A stretch of DNA of 64,000 bases, taken from positions 434,001 to 498,000 of the forward strand of contig JABYQQ010000007.1 of NCBI GenBank assembly GCA_022605405.1. Direction: 5' to 3'. Numbering within the stretch: the first letter of the stretch is position 1; each line of letters opens with the position of its first letter. The notes under the pieces are model-generated. The model did not search any database, was not told the DNA's origin, and was given only the letters and a program-made list of their open reading frames with translations. Shown piece by piece: positions 46,148 to 57,633 of this stretch. Origin of the DNA: Earliella scabrosa (lineage: Eukaryota > Basidiomycota > Agaricomycetes > Polyporales > Polyporaceae). The translations under genes were made by a program, and so were the position numbers.

Positions 46148-46229
46148 AATCCGTCAACATGGTCGTGAGGGGGGCCTGGACAGATCTCCCAAACGCACCT
46201 GCACTTTCAGCTTTCGTGCTGCGAGCGCG

Positions 46230-46257
46230 CATAACGCGGTCATGTGACCGCGTTATG
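46230..46257. repeat. Perfect hairpin, 13-bp arms, 2-nt centre
   Basis: Arms CATAACGCGGTCA (46230-46242) and TGACCGCGTTATG (46245-46257). Confidence 0.9.
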
Positions 46258-46425
46258 ATACATCCGGCGCGCAGCGCAAGGTGAATGACACCGAGGCATT
46301 CGGGCATGGCACGTATCTGTCATCATCAGTCTCACGGCTATTGAATATTTCCACATCCTAGTCCCTAAGATGGACGGGTAACTGACGACTACAGTGCGGT
46401 CCCTGACTAGTACATATGCCGCACT

Positions 46426-47530
46426 TCAGGTTTCGCTTGGGTACGTGAATCGAATCCAACTCCCGTGCAAATAATGTCTCTCATGGGTTTGAAAAAAGCA
46501 GCGTGAGTCACTGCACGGCGCCCAATGCTCAATCCGCCGAGCTTGTGCGGACCACCGACAGCGTTGGCCTGAGATCTCGATTGGGTAGCCGTTGACCCAT
46601 GAGCGCCACGCACCGACCTCCCCGTCAGATTCGGGCTGCGGCTCCGAAGGTAGTGAGTCGGCACGGGTGTCTGGACCCAGAGAGTCCAGACCGCAGCTTT
46701 CAATGATCGCGAGTTTGGGTGCCTTGTTCGAGTCCTCGATCATGGCATCTAGAGCCGTTTCTGCGCCTGCCTGCACAATCATCGCCTTAACTCATGTCAG
46801 CGACAGATGTAAGGCTGAAACACCATGACTCACCAAGATTTGCTGAGTTCAGCCAAGATTCCCGCCCATCAGTACAGGTGTGCATCGTGTTCCAGGTCGA
46901 ACTCACCTCCTTGTCATCGTCGACGGCGACCTGCAAAGTAAACCGGCATTAGCCTTATCTCTAAGCTCTCTTGAAAGTTCTGCGTCTCTGCCACTGACCT
47001 CTCCTGTTGCCATGTTGACAGCTGCGCCTGGTCCCGCCTCTGCCTCTTGAGCCGGGGCAGAAGCGTTCCGATTGCCCGACAGTTGCAGTGAGGGACCGCC
47101 TATGCTTGATGAACTGCCGCTGCTCTCTTCCTGGGGCCCTGGTGGTCCCCCCGCAGAACCAACACCCGGTTCAGCGCTTGGGCGCTCCACTTTAATGGAT
47201 GGCGCGCTAGCTGCCTCTGTCTTGACGATATGCGTGGGCTCACGTCTGGGCTCTGTTGATGTCTCAACAACCTCCATCATTTTGACTGTACCATCACCAT
47301 GTGAGAACTTACACATGATGACATACCAAAGCTTATGAGCTGCTTACTTTGCGGCCTCGGGACATCATCATGGGGCGTTGACGTGACCGGGGCAGTATCG
47401 TCAACGCCCGACCCAGCCAACTGATGGCTATTATCCCGCCTGAATGTCGCAGTGTGCTGACGGGACCGAATCGTTCGGACGTCTTCAACTACCACACCGA
47501 AGAACGCATGGTGCGGTCGACCTTCATGCT
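46426..47530 (-). CDS. Unrecognised multi-exon cargo gene
   Basis: I do not recognise this gene. Minus-strand frames linked by plausible introns: HHAFFGVVVEDVRTIRSRQH (about 47510-47350), then DGTVKMMEVVETSTEPRREP with a Pro/Ser/Glu-rich disordered stretch (47290-46930), then ALDAMIEDSNKAPKLAIIES and a Trp-rich end with VGAWRSWVNGYPIEISGQ. The start is unknown and the frame may begin further upstream (to about 47850). The mix of one conserved-looking N-terminal block with disordered linkers is compatible with a transposon accessory protein. Evidence that it is one gene is weak. Confidence 0.35.
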
Positions 47531-48370
47531 GGATGATTAGTCAATTGCAGAGCCCATCATATGCGGCGGACTTACTTCCAGTTTCGCGAAGCGTAGCCAG
47601 GGTACTGGCTATATTTTGGGATGTAAGTTTGGCACGTCAGTTCAACGGTACAAGGGACCTGTACAAGCAACGGTCAGTGCACCCTCACCAGAGATTCGTG
47701 GTCGGACCTGGTCTTCGCGACGCCGCAGAGCCCGACGTGACATTGCGCAGACAGACACAAGAGGGAGTCAGAGGCAAGATGACAGGCGCGCATGCTCCCG
47801 TTCATGAGAATTTGGAGAAAGTATTTGCGCTGGGTTCTCGATCAGATTAAGTCATGTTCCAGCTAGCCGATTTGCTGGTCTCTCGACCTATTTCAGGCAC
47901 CATGGGACATGCACTCAAGAGCAGATTTGCGTTGTGCCCAGTGCGCGTTCAACCTGATCACGCAATAAATCAGAGTCTCTCGTCGTGATAACCTCAGTGC
48001 TTAGCCACATTTCGGAACAGGTGACGTACAACGATGCGAAAGTGTACTGTGGGTGTGAGAAGAAAGTCAAACGGGCGAGCGCCTGGCACAGTCAGCTTAC
48101 CCAAAGGAGCAAGCACCCATTTGTTTGATCAGATATATTTGATGACTCGGAACGTGCCTCAGTCTAGACTCAACTCAACTTGGAATATCATCACCCAAGA
48201 GCCAAGCGAAAGGTGCGGCATCCAATCTAACAACCCAAAGAGTGCACGCGGCTATTGTGCCGTCTCCGAGTGGGTATCCGCTATGTCTCAGATGTACGAA
48301 CAGTCCACCCTGAGAGCGTTGAGCATTCCTTCTAAGTTCTCCCCCTGGCAGCCTTCGCCGCCCCTCAGAA
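47531..48370. other. Unassigned stretch in the element
   Basis: Short plus-strand frames at 47533-47850 and 48034-48370 have no family resemblance. Could include 5' exons of the genes on either side. Confidence 0.35.
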
Positions 48371-49434
48371 ATGACTTCACAACGCCTCAGCCGTTTGCCC
48401 CTAGTCACTGCAACGGGCTGGAGTACCGCGCTAGCGCTCCAAACTATTCTCTCGCACCTCGACACTTCATCTATCCTGCTCCTCTTTGGCGGCATCCATC
48501 CTCTCCTCTCACGCATGCTCATCGCGGAGATGCAGCACCGGCTTCTAGTGTTTCTCAATGAGTGAGTGCCACATTTGGAGCACTGGTGAGGAGCTAGCCA
48601 AGGCTCATTCCAGATTGTCTTTGCAACAGTCTCATTGATTCCCCGGCTGATCTAATTGCTGTAATGGCGACGACGGAGGCTGTCTTCTCCGGGTCCGCCG
48701 CGTTCGCTTTCATCACGGGGATGCAAGTCGACCAGCCATACACGATGTGCGTCTCACATGCACACTACCGCCCTCTCGTCGCGTTCTTTAGGGTGCAGAG
48801 GGGCTTCCTGAACCTAGGAGAGAGGACGATTAGAAACCATCCAAACTACTGCATAGCCAGTCCGATGCACCCTCACCCCGGCCTCTCCCGCATGATCACC
48901 ATGATGAGCGCATGCAGCACGAAGCACCTCATCATCGAGGTGACTGGTACCGACAATCCCACGTACCCATCCTCTCCCTCCGTTCCCATCGCATTTGCGA
49001 GTTCGACTCTCTTCTTCAACTATGTTGCGGCGAACGGTTTTGTATGTGCATACCCCAACACCACCCTCCGTCATCGAGCTCTCATCCAACTTCATCACCT
49101 CCACAATCCATACCACACTCACGCCCAAGGTGACCCCTTCGTCCTCACTCGGTATGCGGAGCAAGGTGTGCGGTTCCGAACCCATCCGGGGCTCTGGGAC
49201 AGTGTGCCCGGCCCACCTCGCCAGGCCCGACCGTGCGCATCCTCGTGGCTGTCCCCCTGCGCTGTGCGGCATTTCGGAGATCGCGGATGTCTGACCGTTG
49301 CGTTCGACGGTACGACCGTCCCCGGGTTGGGGACGAAGTGGATTCGCGGAGGATCTCCCCGTTGCCCTTCAGGCCATATAGTCTCGACGCGAGTACATCC
49401 CGAAGGCTGCGCATGCATTCTGCCTGCTCCCTGA
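48371..49434 (+). CDS. Agaricomycete-specific protein of unknown function (cargo gene)
   Basis: Two exons: MTSQRLSRLPLVTATGWSTA ... AEMQHRLLVFLN, an intron of about 70 nt with GTGAGT donor and CAACAG acceptor, then DLIDSPADLIAVMATTEAVF, SGSAAFAFITGMQ. The later blocks AFASSTLFFNYVAANGFVCA, YPNTTLRHRALIQ, RYAEQGVRFRTHPGLWDSVP and CAVRHFGDRGCLTVAFDG match the spacing of a family common in Agaricomycete genomes: GSA...DLDxYVP...HSTVVMNY...AYPxLTL...RGFxxxTHxxxW. Here the usual DLDxYVP-like segment reads GMQVDQPYTMCVSHAHYR, so that motif looks altered. I know no experimental function. Ends at TGA 49432-49434. Confidence 0.6.
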
Positions 49435-49569
49435 TGATTATCTGTATGTGTGTAACCGAACCAACCGTCCCGCCCAAAATGATAGCTCTGCTGAATGTAT
49501 CACCTCACCCACTGTGCGCCGCAACATCTGACTACGACATGTACGTGGTTGTGTAGTACCGTGAAATTT

Positions 49570-52500
49570 CTAAGACGACACAGGTTCTTGTACTTCTATG
49601 ACCATGGCTCCGACGTTGCGTGTGACCCATCTCATCCGAGGTTCTGAGGGATGGCGTGAAGAAGGTATGCTCGGCCCCAACGGGGCCGAGGAGCTGTTGA
49701 TGTTAGCTTCCTCAGAGCTCGACGAAGAAAAAACCATTGGTTCAACGCGCTTCCTCGGCACAGGCATTCGAGGAGGGGAGGAGTCATCGTCGGTCCAGCC
49801 ATGAACTCGGGCCGTGACAGGGCCGGCAGGTGGCCGAGACCTGCTTGATTGGGGTTCTTGTGGGCCCTGAATGTGATTACGGGCCGGTGTTCCGTCGGAG
49901 CTCTCATTCCGATTGGGGCCCCGAGGGTGATCTCCACAACAGAGATACGTGAATGAGCGATTCCCAGAGAAGCCAACCAAGCAGAACTCACCCAGGCCGA
50001 CTGCGCGATTTGCTCGGCTCTTCTTGGGACGGTGTCTTGGCGACTGTTCAGAAGACGTCGAACTAGGGGAGGATGCTGCCTCCCGCCCGATATTCTGCGA
50101 GTGCTCTCGCTTCTTCATCGCCTCAACCTTGGCCCAGAAGACTGTATCACCGACGATCGTCCGCAGACGCTTGACAAGCCCTCCAGCACCTAGGTGCACG
50201 CCATCCCTGAGCAGTGTCGATGTCATGTCCCGGATGTCCTCATTGTCAGTGTCCATGAGGGCATGGCATCGGGTTGCGTCCTTGATCCAATCATGGCCGC
50301 GCCCCAAGAATTCTTCAAGAACGGCCTTGGTGACGTGTTGTCCGGCAGCGGCTGGAGGTGCATCGTTAGGCAGAGGCCCTTGAGCATACAGAGACCCCGT
50401 AGTCTCCACCCAATCCAGCAATCGGCCTGGTTCCTTTTTAGAGTTGTCACCTGGGCAACTGCGCATGTCCAAAACGACCGGATCTTCACCATGAGTGTGC
50501 ATAAGCCATTCGAGAAGCGCAGCATGCCGCTCTTCAGCGGTGTATGTCGTCGTAGGGCGCTTGCGACGACGTGCGGCCCGACCTTTGCCTTTGGTCTTAG
50601 ACGATGGCTGGGCGGCATCGCGCAAGATGGGTGCTGGGTGGGTGACTGCTTGCGTCGCTGACTCATCCTAATCAATGTGCCAATCATCAAGGTGTGGCCT
50701 GTGCTGCCTGAGGAATCGGACCCTTACCATGTCAACTCGCAATGCTACCCACTGCGTGATACCTTGCAGTGAACGAGATTGGTGGTCGTGCTGGAGGCGC
50801 ATGAGTTCGAGCTCGTAGTCAGGCCTCTCCACCCTCAGAGTCCCAGCATCGTCGGTGACGGCCACTTGCGAGTAGTGAATCCGTCCGTTCACCATGCGCC
50901 CGCAGCTGATTCGTGTATTCGCTGTTGGGGGAGATCAGAGAATGCCAACCAGCTGAACCCGTCAGTCACCTGTAGGATACGCACCTCGAATATATGGTCT
51001 CAACTCCCGACACAGTAGCGCACAGAAATGATCTGCCATCATGGCAGAGTAGCCCCACCGTGCAAAGTGTGTCGCCTGTGCTCCCAGCAGCTCGACGAGG
51101 GTGTGAGCGGCCTCAATTGGAATGCCAGGTGACCGGAGATCCAGACCCAGAGCCACGACGTCAACTTTGAGCCCTACGTCTGCGGGTGCTTCAAACCCGC
51201 TGCCATCACTGCTCTGCCGTGCGTTTGACGTCGGCTTGTCGTCCAGCTTGTCGTCCACAAACTTGCTTCCCTCGTCAGTCCACGCTTGCTGAGATGTGTC
51301 ACCCATAGGAACATCGCCGTTCAAGGTGGGTGCATGGGCCTCTGCGTCGAGCTCTTCAGCCTCTTGTCCACTCTAAAGGGTGCAGAGTCTATCAAATTGG
51401 GGTCAAGCAAACTAGTTCACAACCTGTACTCACAAAGAGACCATCCTCTACAGCTGACCATTCCAGCTCCTGGTATGAACAGCCATGATCTACTTCGTGT
51501 TCGGTAGAATGATGAGTTTCTCGACCAGCAGCCGAGCTGTGCGTGACGATGGGTTCGGTATCGCCAACCTGTGACGTGGTGATGTTGTTCGGACTGGACG
51601 GAATGAGAGTGATGAAGAATGTTTGGCGAGGGCGACGGAGTGGGTGTGCAACTATGTTCGAGGGAGACGAGGATGACGGAATACCTGGAGGAGGGAACTG
51701 CTCTGGGGCGGACATCAGCGCCGGCAGACTGGCAACCTCCTCATCATCTGTCTCGCCCTCAGCATCGGCATCCGAGCTATGTGACGAGCGGAGGGCGGAG
51801 CTGGCACGTGCACTAAATGTTGGCCGCTGACTGAGGCTCGAAGGGGCTCGGACGGAGTGCAAGGAAGAGGCAGACTGTTCCGTGGTGACTGCGCTCCTGA
51901 ATTTGGGATATGAAGGTGTCGGGGAAGAAATTGGTGAGCTCAAGGGTGAACTTGACTGTGAATTCCCCATGGCCTCGTCCCGGTTTCTATAAAGGGTGTG
52001 AGTGACCCTTATTCAGACTGGTGGGTGCATGGTACTGACCTTGAAAGCAATGTGAGACTCGCTTCGGCTGTCTCACGGGCCTCATCTTCATCGGCAAAGA
52101 TATTTGGAGACCAGTATGACTCAACAGCGTTGATGGTGGCATGCCCACCCGACGGCATGCCACTGTCAGGTGTTGCAGCACGGGAAATCACGGGATGAGG
52201 AGCTGGAGCGTCGGGGGCATTGGCAGATGAAGAGGGCGACGAATCGGACAAGTACTCAGTGAGAAGCTGGATTGCCGGATGCGGTGCGAGGCCGACCGCC
52301 ACTGGCTGTGCCTGTAGCCCTCGCGCGTCCAACTCTCCTGATCGACGTTCGAACTCTGCAACTTTGCCATGACTCTTGAAGTAGCGCACAACCTGGGATA
52401 AGTGAAAGTGCAGGGACCGGGTAGAGGACGGACTTCATACCTGTCCTACTTGCTCAGGCCATTCGCCATCGCGCATTAGACCCAACACATAGTTGTCCAG

Positions 52501-52909
52501 CTCCCAGTCTCGACGCTCCCATCCCCACCGTGTTGGACGTGGAGGCAGACTCTCACCCATGGTCATGAGGCCACGGAGATAAGGGATATTGAGGGCGACA
52601 CCGGAGAGAAGAATGCGTCGTCGAAGCTCCTGTCCCTCCAGCACATTGAGCGAGTTGCTGCCCCGCCATGGAGCTGTAGCGTTTTTTCTCAACAGTTGCT
52701 ATGTGCATCGCGCAAGATTAATGCAGAAGGGCTTGTGAAGGCTCTGGCAACATACCAGAAGAACACCTTTCTCAAGCAGCTGGCTGAGGATAGCAAGAGA
52801 CCCAGGAATGAGACTGAAAACCGTAAATGGCGGAGGAACGAAACACTGACACATCTTCGTCCGTCAGTGGCTTGCGTCCTAAACCAGTCTGGATGTTGGG
52901 CGACGTCAT
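49570..52909 (-). CDS. Large multi-exon cargo gene of unknown function
   Basis: I do not recognise this family. Minus-strand blocks that appear to belong together: MTSPNIQTGLGRKPLTDEDV (ATG 52909), LRKNATAPWRGSNSLNVLEG, IPYLRGLMTMGESLPPRPTR and WGWERRDWELDNYVLGLMRD, RYFKSHGKVAEFERRSGELD, Ser-rich linkers (NSQSSSPLSSPISSPTPSYP), AHTLVELLGAQATHFARWGY, GRIHYSQVAVTDDAGTLRVE, then the basic KTKGKGRAARRRKRPTTTYT and EERHAALLEWLMHTHGEDPV, ending with Ser/Pro-rich sequence at TAG 49570. The basic cluster looks like a nuclear localisation signal. Order and strand agree and intron-like borders lie between blocks, but exact joins are not worked out and it could be two genes. Confidence 0.45.
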
Positions 52910-53257
52910 GACAGGTGCAATAAGGACAGAACTTGAAGATGAGAGTGAACGCAAAGCCTGTTCACTCTCCGATGGGCCCAGATCAAATCGCACACATCAA
53001 GATAATCTAATCAATGCGCAAACGTCATGCCTTATGATGCGCATGTAGTATTGCCTGTCGCAGGGACCTTTTTTGAGTGTGCGAGACCCATGATATGTCA
53101 CCGACAGCCAACCATAACGTGCCAGAGAACCTAGCCCCAAGAGCACGCACACACATGTACTTCTCCGAAGCTAAACCTAACCAGTACATGAACAACTTCC
53201 CTAACCAATACACCGTCTGTGTCTCCCCATCTATCCACAGGGCTCCAACTACTCAGG
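52910..53257. other. Spacer between two minus-strand cargo genes
   Basis: No coding block seen; probably the promoter of the gene to its left and the 3' UTR of the gene to its right. Confidence 0.4.
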
Positions 53258-55416
53258 CTACCGACGCGACCGTGTCTCGTAAACCTTGCGGAATGCTTTC
53301 CATAGACCTGACGGAGTTCGACCATGAGCAACCCACCGCGCCATGGCCTGACGGTCATCGCGACCAGCCAACCAAATATTCCAGTTTTCATTCAGAGTTG
53401 CGCGTTTCGGAGTGTGCCCAGGAAACGCGGTCGAAAATGCAATGCTGGTATCCACACCTTCGTGCAGAAGTTTCTCGTACGCCATGAAGCCGGCATGCAT
53501 GTCGCAAACATACCGCCAGGGCCAACCGGATTTAGAGGATCCACGAGGCGCAGCGGATAAGTCCAATGGTCGGGACGAAGAAGATGTGTGCGAGGTGGAG
53601 GGGCCATCGGACGACTGGCGTGCTGTGTGGGCAGGGGGCGCCGCGGCATCGGATGCTAACAGAGATGGCAGGCGAGCAATCTCGGGAACGGGATCGGACA
53701 CTGTAGCGCCTTCGAAATCCCATGAGAGAGAAGGGGAGGATTGCTTCTTGCGGGAGTATGCCAGATGGCGCTCGGAGAAAGAGGAAGATCGGGAGTGGGT
53801 GGGTGAAGGAGGAACAGAAGGCGAGGGAAATGTCATGTTGCCCCAATCTGAGCCACTCGCCAAAGAGCCGGGAGTGGAACGTCCGGAATGAGGAGTCAGT
53901 GGAGGGAAACCCTCGGGGGACAATGTGCGACGGCTCTTGGGAGTTGGAAGTCGCGCGCGCGAGGTCTGTGGGGTACGAGCCATGCGTGAAGGTGTGCCTG
54001 AGGCGGAGAGGACAAGAGGCGGACTGTCAAGTCTGGTGGCAGGTGGGGAGAGGGAAGGAGGGGACGATGCAGCGCGCTTGGTACCTTCCCGCAACGACAA
54101 GGGCATACCGGGCCCATGGGTCACACCCTCAGAGCGGAACAGCAGGTCTCCAACCAGAAGTACATTGAGACGAGGACTGGAGGTTGACTGCTCAATCCAT
54201 CGATAACGACGTTTGTCGAAAAATTGGAAGAAAGCAGTGTCTGCTTTGAAACGTTGCACACAATGAGGAGAATCCTTCGGATGGAACCAAGGATGGAAGG
54301 GGGCGACGACATCGGCATAGATAGGCATCTCGTCGTTCTGAGCAGGCCCAAAATGAGCGAGCGGATGCCGAGAGATGACGGTGAACATACCTGAGTCCAC
54401 CATGTCAAGCTAACAGATTTCTTTTGCTCTGCCGCAATGCTCTCCAGCTGAAGGGCTTGCTCGGCCTTGCGCACAGACTCGAGATCAGACTGGACGAGAC
54501 GATGGTCGTAGCTCGGCGTGACAGATAACGCGTACTCCTTCTCCGCGGGACGCTGCTGATCCTGAGACTGATCTTGGTTCTGCTTACGTTTCCCTTTCGC
54601 CCGAGTGCCTTTGCTGCTACCCTCCTGCCGCCTCTGCGACCGCGACCCAGCTGCTTTGACCTTGTTGTCCACTTTCTCCCGAGATTGCGCCGTTGATTTT
54701 CGAGTCACGCGCCGTGGAGGTTCGTCCTCTGACTCCCTCTGGGGCTCTGTCATGCGAACCAGATCGTCACACGACTTGAAACGGAATCATTATCGAACCC
54801 AACATACCATCGGAAGAGATGTGTGAATGTTGATGAGAGGGAGACTGTGGCGAGCGAGGAGGTGACTGAACATCAGCGTAGGCTGAAATGCCAAATAGTT
54901 AGCATCAAGGCAGAGGGCCACTGGAAAGCGTGCGTACACTGTCCAGCAGCCTTCTGATGCTCGCCAACCGCACAGCGGCGCAAACCAGCGGTCTTGTGGT
55001 GGGTATAGCCGCAACAGGATTTACACAGGCCAAACATACAACCCATGTTGACCGCCTGACTGCGTCCGGCATTGACACACAGCCACCCCTTGCACGTTGC
55101 TCGCGGAGCCCCCTTGGGAGGCTTCCCTCGCTCCCTGTCATCCAGCCATCGGTAGTACGTGCAACGTTGCGGACGATCCTTTTGTGGGACGTTTCGTATG
55201 CACTACAGCGTCACAAGGCACATGATAAATAGCGTGACAAACGATGCATTTAACAAGTCAACTTACGTGCTCATACCATCGGTGGAGATTGTCGGGATCT
55301 CCTAGGCCATTGCAGAGGATGGGAACGGTGACGAAGCCGCTATCACAGCGAGGACAGGGAGTGAGATGTGGGAGAAGAGTAGATATGTCTGCAGGGAGTG
55401 GCGCGACAGGATCCAT
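53258..55416 (-). CDS. Cys-rich, putatively zinc-binding cargo protein with conserved C-terminal block
   Basis: Start MDPVAPLPADISTLLPHLTP (ATG 55414-55416). The N-terminus has CPRCDSGFVTVPILCNGLGD and, after introns, RCTYYRWLDDRERGKPPKGA, CKGWLCVNAGRSQAVNMGCM, FGLCKSCCGYTHHKTAGLRR: many Cys/His in CxxC-like pairs, suggesting metal binding. Further exons give ADVQSPPRSPQSPSHQHSHI, then EPQRESEDEPPRRVTRKSTA, a basic KGTRAKGKRKQNQ patch, KKSVSLTWWTQ joined to NDEMPIYADVVAPFHPWFHP, long Ser/Pro-rich sequence, and a conserved-looking end WPWRYVCDMHAGFMAYEKLL ... NENWNIWLAGRDDRQAMARW. Stop at 53258. Introns are consistent in phase through the middle exons. I know no name for this architecture; nuclear location and nucleic-acid binding are inferred from composition. 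Confidence 0.6.
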
Positions 55417-55955
55417 GTGTGAAGATGAGTAAGGGTGTCAGAGAAGTAAAAGAGGAATATATGGTGTGAACAGCACAGGATGGAAATGGGAAGAGGAGAG
55501 GAAGGGAAGGCAAGCCTGCTGGTCGCAGACTGACCTAGATAAATGGGCACCCCGCTAGTGTCCAGCGTAGGTGATCGAACACTGCGCGTGATCGAATACT
55601 GGGGACCAGATTTTCCGGAGAAAGTATCTAACACCACAACCTAGGTACCAACGGTTTCGGCGCGGCGGCACAGATTGCAACAGCCTGAGTAAGCCTGGTG
55701 ATAGAGCCGCTTTACGGTGCAACATAGTGCAGAAAGATGATCGACTGTGCAAGCTGGCACTGGCAGCACTGAACCAGTGCAGCACCTCAAAAGATTGTGG
55801 TAACTTGCATCGAAGGTATAGACATGCTACTAACAGAACAAAGACTCAAGATCCCGCCACGTCAAACTGAGGAGACTGAGGTATATGCGCTGCTGGATCA
55901 ACACGCACCACAGAATCCGCCGCGCAAACGCACAGTGCAACTGGACTCTGCAGCG
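55417..55955. other. Stretch between the last cargo gene and the right array
   Basis: No coding block recognised on either strand; should include the promoter of the Cys-rich cargo gene. Confidence 0.4.
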
Positions 55956-57330
55956 GTCCCGCCGCGCGCCCGGCATGAGGTAACATGTGCCACTGCGGCA
56001 TGAATGGGGAAGCTGAGTGGAACAGCGGAAACGTAAGGAAGCTGGGGCGGCCCTGGACAGTCGAGCAGTCCCGCACCGTGAAAGGCTGACCAGGGTGGTG
56101 CGGGACGGGACAGGTGAGGCGTGCCGCATCGCATGTCGTCTGAAGTAGCGCAAGGCCCATGGGGCACGGCCGAGCGCGGTGCGCGACGGACCAGGCGAGC
56201 AGTCCCGCGCCGCGCAGGACTGATGAGGGTAGTGCGGGACGGGACAGTTGAACCGTGCCGCACCGCATGATGTCTGAGGTAGTACAAGGGGGATGCGGTA
56301 CGGACAAGGACCGTGCAGGACGGAACAGCCAAGCAGTCCCACCCCGTGAAAGGCTACGAGCGCGGTGCGGCACGGGACAGTCCAGAAGTCCCGCACCGCT
56401 TGTCGACTGCTCAACTGTGCCATGCGGTACGGGTGAGGGCGGTGCGCGACGGACCAGTCGAGCAGTCCTGCCCCGCATGTCGTCTGAGGTAGTACAAGGG
56501 CCATGCGGTGCGCACCGAGCGCGGTGCGGGACGGAACAGTCCCGCAGTCCCGCGGCGCGCAGGCCTGAGGAGGGTGGTGCGGCACGGGACAGTCCAGAAG
56601 TCCCGCACCGCTTGTCGACTGCTCAACTGTGCCATGCGGTACGGGTGAGGGCGGTGCGCGACGGACCAGTCGAGCAGTCCCGCCCCGCATGTCGTATGAG
56701 GTAGTACAAGGGCCATGCGGTGCGCACCGAGCGCGGTGCGGGACGGAACAGTCCCGCAGTCCCGCGGCGCGCAGGCCTGAGGAGGGTGGTGCGGCACGGG
56801 ACAGTCCAGAAGTCCCGCACCGCTTGTCGACTGCTCAACTGTGCCATGCGGTACGGATGAGGGCGGTGCGCGACGGACCAGTCGAGCAGTCCCGCCCCGC
56901 ATGTCGTCTGAGGTAGTACAAGGGCCATGCGGTACGCACGAGCGCGGTGCGCGACGTAACAGTCAAGCAGTCGTCGAGCAGCCACTCACCGCATGTCGTT
57001 TGAGGTAGTATCAGGGCCATGCAGGAGGGACGAGGGCGGTGCGGGACGTGACAGTGCAGGAACCCCGCACCGCACAGCGTGTGAGGGTGATGCAGTACTA
57101 GGGACAAGCGGCGCTGCACGGGGTTGTACCAGTAGTGGAGGTCGTGATGGTCGGACAGCGGTGCGACAGTCAATGGTCTATAGGTCCCACCTCAGGCTGG
57201 CAAGTCTCGCACTGCATGTCGTTGAAGGTAGTACCAGAGCAATGCAATACTGACGAGTGCGGTGCGTGACGTGACAGTACAAGACCCCCGCGCCGCACGT
57301 CGGGTGAGGTGGTCGCAGTACTAGGAATGA
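55956..57330. repeat. Right subterminal GC-rich tandem array with a 212-bp unit
   Basis: GGTGCGCGACGGACCAGTCG starts at 56441, 56653 and 56865: two exact steps of 212 bp in nearly identical sequence. Around this core are shorter, diverged relatives built on GCGGTGCGGGACGG and CAGTCCCGCACCGC. Minus-strand frames up to 286 residues here are repeat by-products. Confidence 0.88.
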
Positions 57331-57582
57331 GCGGCGCTGCATAGGAGGGTGCGTATTGGGGAATAGTTAGAAGGGTAATAAGTTGTTACTGGACTGGAAG
57401 GCCTACGACGCGTGGATAGATTACGGCATATGAATGGAAATGGCATAGAGTAAGTAGGTGGGGAGAGATGTTGACTACAAAACGATTACAGAGGTCAACA
57501 GAAGGTGCCGTTGACTGTTTATTATGCAGGGTGCAATGGGTGACGGCGATTGATGGGGAGATGGGATCAACAGTGTCTCGGG
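57331..57582. other. Unique sequence between the right array and the right terminal repeat
   Basis: AT-richer than the array; no gene seen. Confidence 0.4.
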
Positions 57583-57633
57583 GAAATCCGCCAAATCCGC
57601 CGGATCCGCCGGACATCCGCCAAATCCGGCGGA
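57583..57633 (-). repeat. Right GGCGGAT-rich terminal repeat
   Basis: Reverse-complement partner of 38062-38112; the exact 19-bp match is 57615-57633. Confidence 0.82.

Larger units (their letters stand above)
45145..46425. other. Gene-poor stretch in the element, with perfect hairpins
   Basis: No coding block recognised. Holds three perfect inverted repeats listed separately and a run of short frames. Confidence 0.5.

Noticed and set aside
46440..46470. tRNA-like GGATTCGATTC on the minus strand
   Set aside because: No T-stem or acceptor stem; lies within the possible cargo coding block.
55830..56985. Minus-strand frames up to 286 residues with repeated CPVPHHPPQACAPRDC and similar
   Set aside because: They coincide with the 212-bp GC-rich array and have no start, introns or domain support.
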